Assembly: GCA_010029825.1 (NCBI GenBank)
Contig: RGVZ01000003.1
Coordinates: 1-64,000, forward strand
From: a bacterium
GTDB taxonomy: Bacteria; Bdellovibrionota_B; Oligoflexia; Oligoflexales; RGVZ01
DNA length: 64,000 bases
Reading direction: 5' to 3'
Positions 47,404-56,687 of this stretch are shown piece after piece. The notes below the pieces were generated by a model. It saw only the letters and a list, made by a program, of their open reading frames with translations. It ran no database searches and was not told the DNA's origin. Numbering within the stretch: the stretch's first letter is position 1; the number at the start of each line of letters is the position of its first letter. Both the position numbers and the translations under genes were made by a program.

Positions 47404-48285
47404 ATGTCGCTTTGTTACACAGGATCACAGGTCGTTTCCGGTTGCGCGCGCCTTCTGGCCGTGCTGCTTGGAATCTTGCCAGCTTGCGCCCAGGAGAGCC
47501 AAGTCAGTCGTGGTCCGCCGCGTCCTGCCGGCCAGTCCGCGACGGATGCCCAAGACGCGGTCGCGCCTGGCACGCAGCCCGGAGTCCAGCCAGTCTCTAC
47601 GGCAACCACTCAGGTTGTCCGGCAAAAGATCCAGTTCAGAGGGAGCCGGGGTGACACGGTTCCAGGTTATCTGTGGGTTCCTCCTGGTTCCGCCGCTGTG
47701 AGACATCCCGGCATCATTGTCATGTACGGAATTACGGGAAACAAGGACGACGGTGGAGTGGCGGAGGCTTCGCAGATTCTGGCCAAATCCGGATTTGTCG
47801 CGATGACTTTGGACTGGCCGGGCACCGGTGACCGCTTGCCAGCCATCAAGAAGAGCGACCGGGTGACGAACCCGGGCATCAAAGACTGGACTGTGGATGA
47901 CTACGGCGCGGCCCTGAACTGGTTGTCCACGCGACCGGAGGTAGACCCGCAAAGGCTTGGATACGCGGGGGCCAGCATGGGCGCGATGACAGGCCTTGTT
48001 TTCGCGAAGCGTGACCAGAGGGTGCGAGCCATCGTGGCCATGGTGCCGCTACCCGTTCCGATCCTGTGGGGCGGTGATGACCCGTCCCTCGCAATCCGTG
48101 ATGTGTCGCCGCGCCCGGTGCTGTGCATCATGGCAACGGGTGATGCCGCGGGGCCGGCCGTTTGCAACAATGCCGGTCCCAACTCAGAAAAACTCACGTT
48201 TCCGGATGAACACGAGTTGTCGAATTCACGGGTACAGGCCGCGAATGCCGCCCGCGATTTTTTCATGCGCCAGCTTGGACGGTAA
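47404..48285 (+). CDS. Exported alpha/beta hydrolase (dienelactone-hydrolase-like)
   Basis: GYLWVPPGSAAVRHPGIIVMYGITGNKDDGG; LGYAGASMGAMTGL nucleophile elbow. Confidence 0.8.
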   Translation: MSLCYTGSQVVSGCARLLAVLLGILPACAQESQVSRGPPRPAGQSATDAQDAVAPGTQPGVQPVSTATTQVVRQKIQFRGSRGDTVPGYLWVPPGSAAVRHPGIIVMYGITGNKDDGGVAEASQILAKSGFVAMTLDWPGTGDRLPAIKKSDRVTNPGIKDWTVDDYGAALNWLSTRPEVDPQRLGYAGASMGAMTGLVFAKRDQRVRAIVAMVPLPVPILWGGDDPSLAIRDVSPRPVLCIMATGDAAGPAVCNNAGPNSEKLTFPDEHELSNSRVQAANAARDFFMRQLGR

Positions 48286-48286
48286 G

Positions 48287-49144
48287 TCATCCGGGGATGG
48301 CAATCTGGAAGACACGTGAGAGGTTCTCCCGGCTGAGGTCGAGGATGGCGCCAACGGTCTCGCCTTTGCCCCGGGCGAGCGCCACTTTTTCCGCGACCTC
48401 AATGATGACTGCGGGCGTTACATGCGCGGGCTTGACCTTTGAAGAGCCACGTTCGCGCGCCCCGATGGCTCCCGTCGGGGCGTCGGACTCGATCACGAGA
48501 ATCCTGTCGGGTATCGCCGCGAGATTTTCCCTGGACATCCCGGCGATCCCGTTTGGGCCGATGGAGAGCAGCATGCCAAGGCGCGCGTATTCAACGATCA
48601 GGTTTTTTTCGCCGCGGAACGCGTGGACGAGTCCCGTGGTACCGGGATGCGCGTGAAGTTCTCGCAGGCAGGCGCCGTGTGCCTTCACGACATGGAGCAC
48701 GACCGGCATTCCCAGCTTCCCGGCAAGGCGCAAGTGGCGCCTGAACCAGTCCAGTTGTCGCTCGCGATCTTGTTTATCTGTGGCGAGAGCGTGATCGAGC
48801 CCGGTTTCTCCGATCGCTGAGGGCATCATTCCTGTGTGGTCTGCCCGCGTGGTTAATCGTGACTCCAGTTTCTGGAACGCCTCGCGGCATTCTTCGCCGG
48901 ACGCGTTGTGGACAAACCAGGGATGCAGGCCAAAGCTCATCTGGATCCGGTTGCCAAATTTTTCACGCAGCCTCAGTTGCCTGTCCCAGTCGCCGGGGTC
49001 GTAGCCGCCGAGGAAGAACGCGCCTATCCCAAGACTCTCGCAGTGATGGATCATCGTCGCGGCGAATTCCGGTTCTTCAAGGATGTGGGCATGCGCGTCC
49101 ACATGACGTGGGCCAGCGGGCTGAGATGGGTTTTCAGGCGACAT
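48287..49144 (-). CDS. TatD-family metal-dependent hydrolase
   Basis: HVDAHAHILEEPEF, SFGLHPWFV, AIGETGLDHALATDKQDRERQLDWF, VIESDAPTGAI. Confidence 0.88.
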   Translation of the reverse strand: MSPENPSQPAGPRHVDAHAHILEEPEFAATMIHHCESLGIGAFFLGGYDPGDWDRQLRLREKFGNRIQMSFGLHPWFVHNASGEECREAFQKLESRLTTRADHTGMMPSAIGETGLDHALATDKQDRERQLDWFRRHLRLAGKLGMPVVLHVVKAHGACLRELHAHPGTTGLVHAFRGEKNLIVEYARLGMLLSIGPNGIAGMSRENLAAIPDRILVIESDAPTGAIGARERGSSKVKPAHVTPAVIIEVAEKVALARGKGETVGAILDLSRENLSRVFQIAIPG

Positions 49145-50168
49145 CACGGACTCGCGCATTCCGGTTCAATGCCGTCCTGACAATGGCCTCGATCAAGTCA
49201 TCGTACTCAATTCCAGCCGCGCCGGCGGCAGCCGCGAAGTCGTCGCCGCGGCGGATGGACGGATTCGGGTTCGCCTCGATAAAGACAGCCTCGCCGTTGC
49301 CTCTCAGGCGGAGATCAAGACGCGCGTAACCAGACAAGCCGAGGGCACCGAAGGATTCCCGGGCGATCTCTGTCAGCCGGCGCGTCGTTGATGGCGCGAT
49401 CTTTCGCGCGCGGCCACTGTCGATTCCATGGCGCTCGCGGTATGCCTTGTCCCACTTCGCGCGCCAGGTCACAAAACGAGGTCCGCTGCCAGTGAAAAGC
49501 TCGCGAGGTGGCAGCACAACCAGGTTCTTGCGTCCGGGGATCTCGATCATGCCGAGATATATTTCGCGACCATCGATGTACTCCTCGACGATGATACCGG
49601 ATCCAAATCGTCTCTGAAGTCGTTCGATCATCTTCAGGCAGGAACCGGCGTCACGCACAACGGAAGACATGCTGATTCCTTCGCTGCTGTCGCGATCGAT
49701 GGGTTTGCAGATGGCCGGCCACCTCATGGTGTCGAGGCCTGGATTTTTCAATCCCGTTTTCACGACGGTGAACTTCGGAACCGGCACGCCATGGTACGAG
49801 ACGATTTTCTTCGAAAGCGCCTTGTCCTTGCAGATGTTGAGGGATTCGGCGCTGGCGCCTGTGTGCGGAATTCCGAGCATCTCCAGCACCGCCATCACGT
49901 CGGCCTCGTGACGACGCTGGCTGGAGAACGCCTCGCACATGTTGAAGACAACATCCGGAGGACGTTTTGTAACGCGCTCAAGAAGGAGATCCAGGCGATC
50001 AAACAAGCCGAACGGCTCAACGCGGTGGCCTCTCCGGCGCAGCGCTTTCATGACATGGCGCTCGTCACGGAAGATGTCTCCCGTCATGAACCAGCGCTCA
50101 TGACCCGGCCGGTTGTCTGGTTCACAGCCCAGATCGTAGAGCAGTACGATGTCCAGCTTGGTGGCCAA
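49134..50168 (-). CDS. D-alanine--D-alanine ligase-like ATP-grasp protein
   Basis: GIPHTGASAESLNICKDKALSKKIVSYHGVPVPKF, KPIDRDSSEGIS, IVEEYIDGREI, FIEANPNPSI. Confidence 0.88.
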   Translation of the reverse strand: MATKLDIVLLYDLGCEPDNRPGHERWFMTGDIFRDERHVMKALRRRGHRVEPFGLFDRLDLLLERVTKRPPDVVFNMCEAFSSQRRHEADVMAVLEMLGIPHTGASAESLNICKDKALSKKIVSYHGVPVPKFTVVKTGLKNPGLDTMRWPAICKPIDRDSSEGISMSSVVRDAGSCLKMIERLQRRFGSGIIVEEYIDGREIYLGMIEIPGRKNLVVLPPRELFTGSGPRFVTWRAKWDKAYRERHGIDSGRARKIAPSTTRRLTEIARESFGALGLSGYARLDLRLRGNGEAVFIEANPNPSIRRGDDFAAAAGAAGIEYDDLIEAIVRTALNRNARVRDVA

Positions 50169-50293
50169 TGGTTTCCTGATCCTCCTCGTGGATCGTCTAT
50201 GTGGATGTTCCAGGGGGCTCCTCCGTATAGAGTTATCGCCGCGTTGCCAGGAAAGCTTTAGGGGTGTCAGGTTTTTGACGGTGGGGGGAGAGG

Positions 50294-50424
50294 ATCCTTC
50301 GCTCCGCTCAGGATGACGGGACGCTCAGGATGACGGGACGCTCAGGATGACGGGACGCTCAGGATGACGGGACGCTCAGGATGACGGGATGCTCAGGATG
50401 ACGGGATGCTCAGGATGACGCGGC
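50294..50424. repeat. Hairpin followed by 7 tandem copies of a 17-bp unit
   Basis: ATCCTTCGCTCCGCTCAGGAT hairpin; gctcaggatgacgggac/t repeats starting at 50306, 50323, 50340, 50357, 50374, 50391, 50408 (last one diverging). Confidence 0.93.
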
Positions 50425-51216
50425 GAGGCGCCGCAGTTGTCGCTCCCAGCGGGCTTCGTTCATCAACCGGACTTCATAGTGCCGCGCCAGCGAAATGCGC
50501 ATGCGGCTGGCATCGCTCGTGCGGACAATGGTTTTCTCGCGAAGGCCCTGCGAACCATGACGCCGGATCAGGGACCTCACAAAGCGTAACTTTCTCAGCG
50601 CCCCGGGGCGGTTCCGGTACTTCGATTCCCAGTCCATTTCCGGTGTGATCGCGACGGCGAACGTCTCCGCGAAATCCTCGTCCGGATGCGCCTGCGCGTA
50701 GTGGCCCGGCAAGTGAGTGACGTGATCAGGGCTCAAGACGTCCGGCACGTAAACTTCAGGCCGGTACACTCCGGGATCGCGTCCAAATGTACTGCGCCAC
50801 TGGAAATCACGAGGGATCCGGTATCCATGATCGAACGAATGCCCCGCCTCATGGCGCAACAGTTTGCGCATCGCGGATGGTGTTCCCCCTTCCACGGAAC
50901 CTGTCAGAAGGAGTTCAATCTCGCGCAAGTCGTCGTGCGCCAGATAGAATGGCATGGCAATCGCCGGCACCCCGCCGGGACTGAACCACTCGTTGCCAAA
51001 GTAAACCTCCGGGCGCAGGTTGCGCAGTCCGGCACCGGCAAGTTCCTCGTAGAGATTCTCGACGTAGCGTTTGACTGGAGCCTGGGCTGTCGACGCCCGC
51101 ATCATCCAGAGGACGTCGCAAATCCGCTCGTTCATCAGCCGGCGCAACCTGGCCGGCAATCGCGAAAAATTGGCTGTGGATTCGCGCTTCACGGTGACCC
51201 TTTCCCCGCTGTTCAC
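50410..51216 (-). CDS. Putative zinc-binding metallopeptidase-like protein
   Basis: LRHEAGHSFDHGYRI (HExxH) and DEDFAETFAVAI. Confidence 0.75.
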   Translation of the reverse strand: MNSGERVTVKRESTANFSRLPARLRRLMNERICDVLWMMRASTAQAPVKRYVENLYEELAGAGLRNLRPEVYFGNEWFSPGGVPAIAMPFYLAHDDLREIELLLTGSVEGGTPSAMRKLLRHEAGHSFDHGYRIPRDFQWRSTFGRDPGVYRPEVYVPDVLSPDHVTHLPGHYAQAHPDEDFAETFAVAITPEMDWESKYRNRPGALRKLRFVRSLIRRHGSQGLREKTIVRTSDASRMRISLARHYEVRLMNEARWERQLRRLAASS

Positions 51217-51226
51217 GGGGAGAGTC

Positions 51227-52915
51227 CTACACCTGCAAAGCCATGTCCCTCAAGGGACTTGTGATGTCATCCAACAGCACGGGTTGCTTGAACTGCTCCG
51301 GGGTGGCGCCGGGGGTCCGGGCCAGGTGCCGGGTCCGTAATTCGTCCAGGCTGCCGGGACGCAAAAGGGTGACACGGACCGGGCCCAGGCGCCCGGACTC
51401 GCGTTTGTCCCGGTACTCAAAATTAAGCCCGGCCAGGGCCGAGTCCACCTTCCTCGCGACCTCTTCCCACACTTTCTGGTCGCACCCGGCGATGGTCTCC
51501 GCGTGGAGGACATACTGCGGTGGCCTGAGGCCCCGGTCGGGCGCCATCGTCACAAACCTGGTCGCGCGCAGGGCGGGGCCCCATGCGCCAACATCCCGGG
51601 CCAGATTGGCGAGGACTTCCGTGACTTGCGCGGCGGAAAGTTTTTCGCCCGTGACGTTGGCGAACTGGCTGCTTTTCCGCAGGAACCGGACCACAGGGGC
51701 GCTGCCGGGTCTGCCGTTGAGGAATCCGGCGCACTCAACCACGTCGTGCATGTCGTACCGGATGAGACCGCCGAGGGTCGTTACCACGAGGCGGTAATGT
51801 TCGCCGGGGATCAAGTCGGTGGACCGGATCAAGCGGGGTTCCCCGTCGCCCTCCGTCAGGAATTCATAATACGCGGCAGCCGGATCCAGGACGCCGTCGG
51901 GCGCGTTGTCTTGCAAGGGGACTGTGAATCGCCCCTCAGACGCGACCAGGCCATGATCGCGCCACGGGACGTGGCCCAAGGCCGGCCGCAGGGACTCGCA
52001 GTAGTGCGCCAGCGTCCCGCCGAGCCACATGGTGACAAGTTTCAGGCGCGGCCAGACATCTTTGGGCGCCAGGTGCTCTTGATGTCGCAGGGTGGCGTCC
52101 AGGCGTCGTGCCGCGCCTTTGTCGCGGCGGTGCAGGCCGAGTCTGGTGGCCTGGGAGTTCGTCAGCCCGGCGGTGTCGTTGTCTTGGGCGAAGAAGGTGC
52201 CGTTACGCAGGTCCCGGACGAGGTCATGCCCGTGGCGCGCGAGGAGTTCGGTCAACATCAACAGCGTGGATGGGTTCGCGGCCATCAGCATCCCGAGGTT
52301 CCGGTTGGCGACAGTCAGCCTCAGCAAAGCCTTCAATTTCACGTGGAACGGCGCGATCCCCTGCGCCGCGCCGGGTACGGCATACAACGTCTTGAAACTG
52401 AATGGTTGCATGGTCCACGTCGCGAGGCCGCTCATGGACGCGCGGTCCGGAGAAGACACGGGAAGCACGTCCCAGAACGCGGCGTCGCGGTGCTGCGCGA
52501 ACGTCGCGAGCCCCCACGCCTCCCAACCCGCGGCCTGCGCGGCAAATGAGGCAGGCGTTACCGGGATCAACTTTGGCCGGCCAGTTGTGCCGCTGGTGGT
52601 GACAAACTGGCATTTATCCGGGGTCAGGCCGGAATCTGGACCGAACAGGGCGGTGGCATCGCCGGACGCGAAACGCGCGATCCAGGGCCGCATCGCCTCA
52701 TAGTCGCAAACAGGAAACGCCTCGAGCCGAGGGAGTTTCCGGGCGCCATGGGCGAGGGCGAAGCCACTGCCGGCAATTTGCCCCATGGCCCGGGCAAGGA
52801 CCATCGACTGGACGGCGTCAAAAGCCTCCAGGTTTCTCTGAAAGGCGGCCAGCCGGGGCCGCTTTGCCGCCAGCAGCAGCGATCCAATGGGGCGTCGGTA
52901 AAGCATTCTGAACAC
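51227..52915 (-). CDS. GH3-family acyl-adenylate/amido synthetase-like protein
   Basis: FVTTSGTTGRPKLIPVTPASF; ASEGRFTVPL; LVVTTLGGLIRYDMHDVVECAGF; 562 aa. Confidence 0.87.
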   Translation of the reverse strand: MFRMLYRRPIGSLLLAAKRPRLAAFQRNLEAFDAVQSMVLARAMGQIAGSGFALAHGARKLPRLEAFPVCDYEAMRPWIARFASGDATALFGPDSGLTPDKCQFVTTSGTTGRPKLIPVTPASFAAQAAGWEAWGLATFAQHRDAAFWDVLPVSSPDRASMSGLATWTMQPFSFKTLYAVPGAAQGIAPFHVKLKALLRLTVANRNLGMLMAANPSTLLMLTELLARHGHDLVRDLRNGTFFAQDNDTAGLTNSQATRLGLHRRDKGAARRLDATLRHQEHLAPKDVWPRLKLVTMWLGGTLAHYCESLRPALGHVPWRDHGLVASEGRFTVPLQDNAPDGVLDPAAAYYEFLTEGDGEPRLIRSTDLIPGEHYRLVVTTLGGLIRYDMHDVVECAGFLNGRPGSAPVVRFLRKSSQFANVTGEKLSAAQVTEVLANLARDVGAWGPALRATRFVTMAPDRGLRPPQYVLHAETIAGCDQKVWEEVARKVDSALAGLNFEYRDKRESGRLGPVRVTLLRPGSLDELRTRHLARTPGATPEQFKQPVLLDDITSPLRDMALQV

Positions 52916-52982
52916 AATCTTTTCACGTCGGCCGGGCTTTGTAAAAAGACTGGCGGAGGCCGCGTTTTACCATAACCATCTG

Positions 52983-53023
52983 AATTTATTTATTTTAATC
53001 AAATAAATTAGAATTTGATTAAA
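52983..53023. promoter_or_regulatory. AT-rich overlapping inverted repeats in a divergent intergenic region
   Basis: AATTTATTT (52983-52991)/AAATAAATT (53001-53009) and TTTAATCAAAT (52994-53004)/ATTTGATTAAA (53013-53023). Confidence 0.7.
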
Positions 53024-53079
53024 CCATAAAATTCAATTAAAAATGTTCTGGCCGGTTGGCCAACTTCAGGAGAGAACCC

Positions 53080-54519
53080 ATGCAGCACCGTATTGCCTTG
53101 TTTGCCGCCTTGCTCCCGGCTGTGGTGGCTTGTGGCCGGATCGATCGTCAGGCGGGTGCCTTGCTGGGGCTCGCGGACGAACCAACATCAGACCGTAACG
53201 CTTACTTGATGTTCTCCAAGGGGGCCCTGGAGGACATGATCCGTGTGCCCGTGGACGAAACCCGGGAAATCAATGAAATCGTGAGTGACGTCAGTGTCTG
53301 GGCCAAGGCCGCCACATCCGGCAAGGTCGGCATCGAGTTGATTCCGTCCGCCGAGGACGCGCGGTTCGTGGCCGTTGTCGACGCCAACACGCATCTCGAC
53401 ATCAGTGGTTCTTACGATCCGCGTTCCGACATTCACATCGAAATGTCCGGTATTGGTGATGTCTCGACCAACAGCCGCAAGCCAGTGGAGATCCGGTTGC
53501 AGGGCGCCGTGACGAAGCCCGCCGAGGCGACCTTCATCTCGAGTCTCGAGGTCAGTGGTGTCAACGTCACGGCCACCGGATGGTTCGCTGGATACAAGCG
53601 CCGGCAGGCTGAGAAACAAGCATGGGCAACCATCAATCAGCAATTGCCCGGGCAACAACATGCCACAGGAAATCGCGTGGCAAATGAACTGCGTTCTGTT
53701 CTCGACGAACGCGCGGGACACTTCCTGCTGAACTTGAACGCGACCCTCGTGCGCGCGTTCCGTGAGTGGTTTGTCGAGAGCGGGTACTTGCCTGGCAAGC
53801 AGTTGTTCCAGTCGACGAAGGACGCGATCTGGTTCAGCAGTTTCGGTCACGACGAGGCCCAGGTGGCCACGATCGCCAGTCGTGGCGCGATTGAACCGCC
53901 GGCGCGATCGCCGGTGATGATGGGAGAAGTCGAAGCGCCCATCATGATTGGCGGGAACTCGTTCGCCCTGGAAAACGCGGCGGAAAAGGCTCTGGGTGGG
54001 AGGACATTCCCGGCGGCCGCGGTTTCGCAGTTGCTGGTCGCGATCGGCGCGTCGGCGGCACCGCCGGTGTGGACGACATTCAAGTACGCGGGGGTCAACT
54101 TGACCTTCGCGAAGCAAGAACCACTCAAGTTCAAGTTCGAGGAGGGACGCATGACCATCTCCGCGAATTTCGAGTCGATCACCCAGCAGGCGATCCGTCA
54201 GGCGGCGACCTCCATGGAGTTGACATGGGAGGTAAATCTGGCCGACGATCATGGCATCAAGTTTGTCCGTGTTGGCGAACCGGTGCTCAAGGCCCTGGCG
54301 GCCCGTCATGATCCGTCCCGGTTGCTTCGTGAGTTCACGGAAGAGGCTCTCGCGCGTTCCTTGTACGAGAGTTTTCAGGTGCCGGTACCGGACCTTTCGA
54401 ACGTCATCCCGGCATTCAAACGCTTGCGCATGACGTTTGTGCATGTCGAGGAAGGATGGATCCGCCTTGGCGCGAGTTTGGACGCAATCAGCCAATCACC
54501 CGGGGTTGCCAGCCGGTAA
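53080..54519 (+). CDS. Putative lipoprotein of unknown function
   Basis: IALFAALLPAVVACGRID lipobox; ATG at 53080 after aggaga. Confidence 0.75.
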   Translation: MQHRIALFAALLPAVVACGRIDRQAGALLGLADEPTSDRNAYLMFSKGALEDMIRVPVDETREINEIVSDVSVWAKAATSGKVGIELIPSAEDARFVAVVDANTHLDISGSYDPRSDIHIEMSGIGDVSTNSRKPVEIRLQGAVTKPAEATFISSLEVSGVNVTATGWFAGYKRRQAEKQAWATINQQLPGQQHATGNRVANELRSVLDERAGHFLLNLNATLVRAFREWFVESGYLPGKQLFQSTKDAIWFSSFGHDEAQVATIASRGAIEPPARSPVMMGEVEAPIMIGGNSFALENAAEKALGGRTFPAAAVSQLLVAIGASAAPPVWTTFKYAGVNLTFAKQEPLKFKFEEGRMTISANFESITQQAIRQAATSMELTWEVNLADDHGIKFVRVGEPVLKALAARHDPSRLLREFTEEALARSLYESFQVPVPDLSNVIPAFKRLRMTFVHVEEGWIRLGASLDAISQSPGVASR

Positions 54520-55324
54520 TCCAGGGGCAGGGCGAAGCATTGTTTGTTTTCACGGGGCCGAAAGCCATTCAGGGTGGTTTGGCCCCTTTGCTTTGGATGC
54601 CCTGGGCGCCGGTCACTGGTCGGCGGTGATCGCGCGGGATCGCCCGGGGTGGCGCGGCGATCTGCGTTCGCGCGCAGAGGCCTACGCGTGGATCGCGGGA
54701 TCCCTGGCAGAGGCCCGGCGCGATCAGCCCAGTGGTCATGGGATTGACGTGATCGCGACATCCTGGGGCGCGCTCGCGGTGTTGGCTTGCCTCATCGACT
54801 GCGGCAGCGCCGGATGGGAAAACGTCAAGACCATCCATCTGGTCGCGCCGGCGATTTTTCCAGACCGGGGCCTGCAGAGATTGATGCTGGTGGGGGCCAT
54901 CAAGGATTCGATCGCCGGAGGCGGATTTCTCAGCGGTCGTTTACGGACCATGCTCGACCCGTCACATTTTTCGGACTGTCCTGATTTGCGCTCCCGTTTG
55001 GCCGCGGATCCGCGACGCAACATGGAATTGTCTCCCGCGTTCTGGATCGTCACGGCGGGGATGAGGCGCGTGGTCCGTCATGGTGCCAGTTCACACATTC
55101 TGCGGTCGCGGTTGCGGGACACGGGGACTCGATTGTTCCTTCACTTGGCGGAACAGGATAGCGTCATCGACTTGCCGCGGACCGAGGATTTTTTGACTCG
55201 CGCGGGCGCGGGACTGTTTCGTTATCCGTCGCGCTGCCACGCGATTGTAATGCAATACCCGATGGATTTCGCGCGGGCGATGGCATCCTGCTTGAGTGAC
55301 GAGGGGGCAATGCGTGAATCGTGA
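54437..55324 (+). CDS. Alpha/beta-hydrolase-like protein (start uncertain)
   Basis: IVCFHGAESHSGWFGPFALDAL, IARDRPGWRGD, VIATSWGALAVLA, LHLAEQDSVIDL. Confidence 0.68.
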   Translation: MCMSRKDGSALARVWTQSANHPGLPAGNPGAGRSIVCFHGAESHSGWFGPFALDALGAGHWSAVIARDRPGWRGDLRSRAEAYAWIAGSLAEARRDQPSGHGIDVIATSWGALAVLACLIDCGSAGWENVKTIHLVAPAIFPDRGLQRLMLVGAIKDSIAGGGFLSGRLRTMLDPSHFSDCPDLRSRLAADPRRNMELSPAFWIVTAGMRRVVRHGASSHILRSRLRDTGTRLFLHLAEQDSVIDLPRTEDFLTRAGAGLFRYPSRCHAIVMQYPMDFARAMASCLSDEGAMRES

Positions 55325-56687
55325 GGAATGGAAAATTGAAGTTTTCCAACGGCAGGTGCCTTTTCGGTTCAAGGTGCGGCACGCGCATCTGACGAGGTCC
55401 GCCAACGAGGCGATTTGCGTGCGCATCAGCGGTCGCGCGCGCGACGGGCGTCTCGTCCACGGGATCGGCGAGGCCTTGCCGAGAGAATATGTGACTGGCG
55501 AGACGGCAGTGGACGCGCTGGATCGGTGTGAGGAATTGTTCGGGGTCCTGGCGATGCCGGTTCTGCGCGAGGCGCTGGATCTTGATCCCGGTGCCGGGCC
55601 GGACGGCGTGACCGGCACCGGCGGCGTGTGCGACGCGCTCATCGCTGGCTGGAGGCAGGCTTCGGCGCGTGGATGCCTGGCGATCTGGAGCGCGATCGAT
55701 GTCGCGTTGATCGACTGGATTTCCCGGGCGGGGAATATTCGCATGCGTGACCTGGTCGCGATGATCGCGCGCCGCGCGGGAGTCCAGCCTTGCGATGCCA
55801 GTGTCCCGCGCAGGGCGACCATCCCGATGGTCCGGCCGGGTCTGGCGTTGTGGCTGGCCGCCGGGTACCGGGTCGCGGGATTCAATTTGTTCAAGATCAA
55901 AGTCGGTGATCCGGCGAGTGTCGCGCGTGTGCGTTCCGTGGTCCGCGTGCTGCGTGTCGGCGGGAATCGTTGTGACATTTCTTTCGACGCCAACCAGGGT
56001 TACAGCCACGAGGCGGCGCAAAACTTTCTGGGTGACGCCATGAAGGTTATCCCGGACATGACGCGGAAACTGGTCGCGTTTGAGGATCCTGTCCGCCCGT
56101 CGGATTCGCGAAATCTTGGGGCATTTGCCGGTCAAACCGGTGTACCCGTGATGGCGGATGAAGTCTTGCGCGGGGAGCAATCCTTTGCCGAGATGGCCGG
56201 TCAGTCGCGAATCGGCGTCTGGAATATCCGGGTTGGCAAATGCGGCGGGATCACAGGGGCGTTGATGGGGTGCGCGGCGGCGTCGCGTGCCGGGGCAAGG
56301 ATTGTGATCGGCGCGATGGTCGGGCAAGAGGCTGTCCTCGACGTCGCGTCGCGTCATGTTGAGGGCGTTGCTCCCGTGGCGTGGAGCGAGAATTCCTTTT
56401 CTGGTTTGTTGTTGCGGTCTTCTGTTTTTTCGCGGGAAGGAAACTTCTGGTCGCGCTGGAGGCAAGGCGACAATTGCGGGACAGGTTTCCAGTTGCGTGA
56501 GTCGGTTCTACGGCGCCAGCTGGTCGGTTACCGCGTGGTAGCCCTCACCCGGGACATGGCCGCGTTGAACTTTTCCTCGGATACCCCGAACGACCAACGG
56601 ACTTTACCCCGCCCCGATGGCCCCGAGGTTTCGCCGGGCATGACGGCAACACGGCAAGTTTCGAGGCACCAGCCGGCGAATTCATAA
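55314..56687 (+). CDS. Enolase-superfamily protein (mandelate racemase/muconate-lactonizing/dipeptide-epimerase-like)
   Basis: NLFKIKVGD, SFDANQGY, AFEDPV, VMADEVLRG, NIRVGKCGGITGAL, VIGAMVGQEAVLD. Confidence 0.82.
   Translation: MNREEWKIEVFQRQVPFRFKVRHAHLTRSANEAICVRISGRARDGRLVHGIGEALPREYVTGETAVDALDRCEELFGVLAMPVLREALDLDPGAGPDGVTGTGGVCDALIAGWRQASARGCLAIWSAIDVALIDWISRAGNIRMRDLVAMIARRAGVQPCDASVPRRATIPMVRPGLALWLAAGYRVAGFNLFKIKVGDPASVARVRSVVRVLRVGGNRCDISFDANQGYSHEAAQNFLGDAMKVIPDMTRKLVAFEDPVRPSDSRNLGAFAGQTGVPVMADEVLRGEQSFAEMAGQSRIGVWNIRVGKCGGITGALMGCAAASRAGARIVIGAMVGQEAVLDVASRHVEGVAPVAWSENSFSGLLLRSSVFSREGNFWSRWRQGDNCGTGFQLRESVLRRQLVGYRVVALTRDMAALNFSSDTPNDQRTLPRPDGPEVSPGMTATRQVSRHQPANS

Noticed and set aside
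50294-50424. CRISPR array at the 17-bp tandem repeats
   Set aside because: Units are directly head-to-tail with no unique spacers and no cas genes nearby; a simple tandem repeat.
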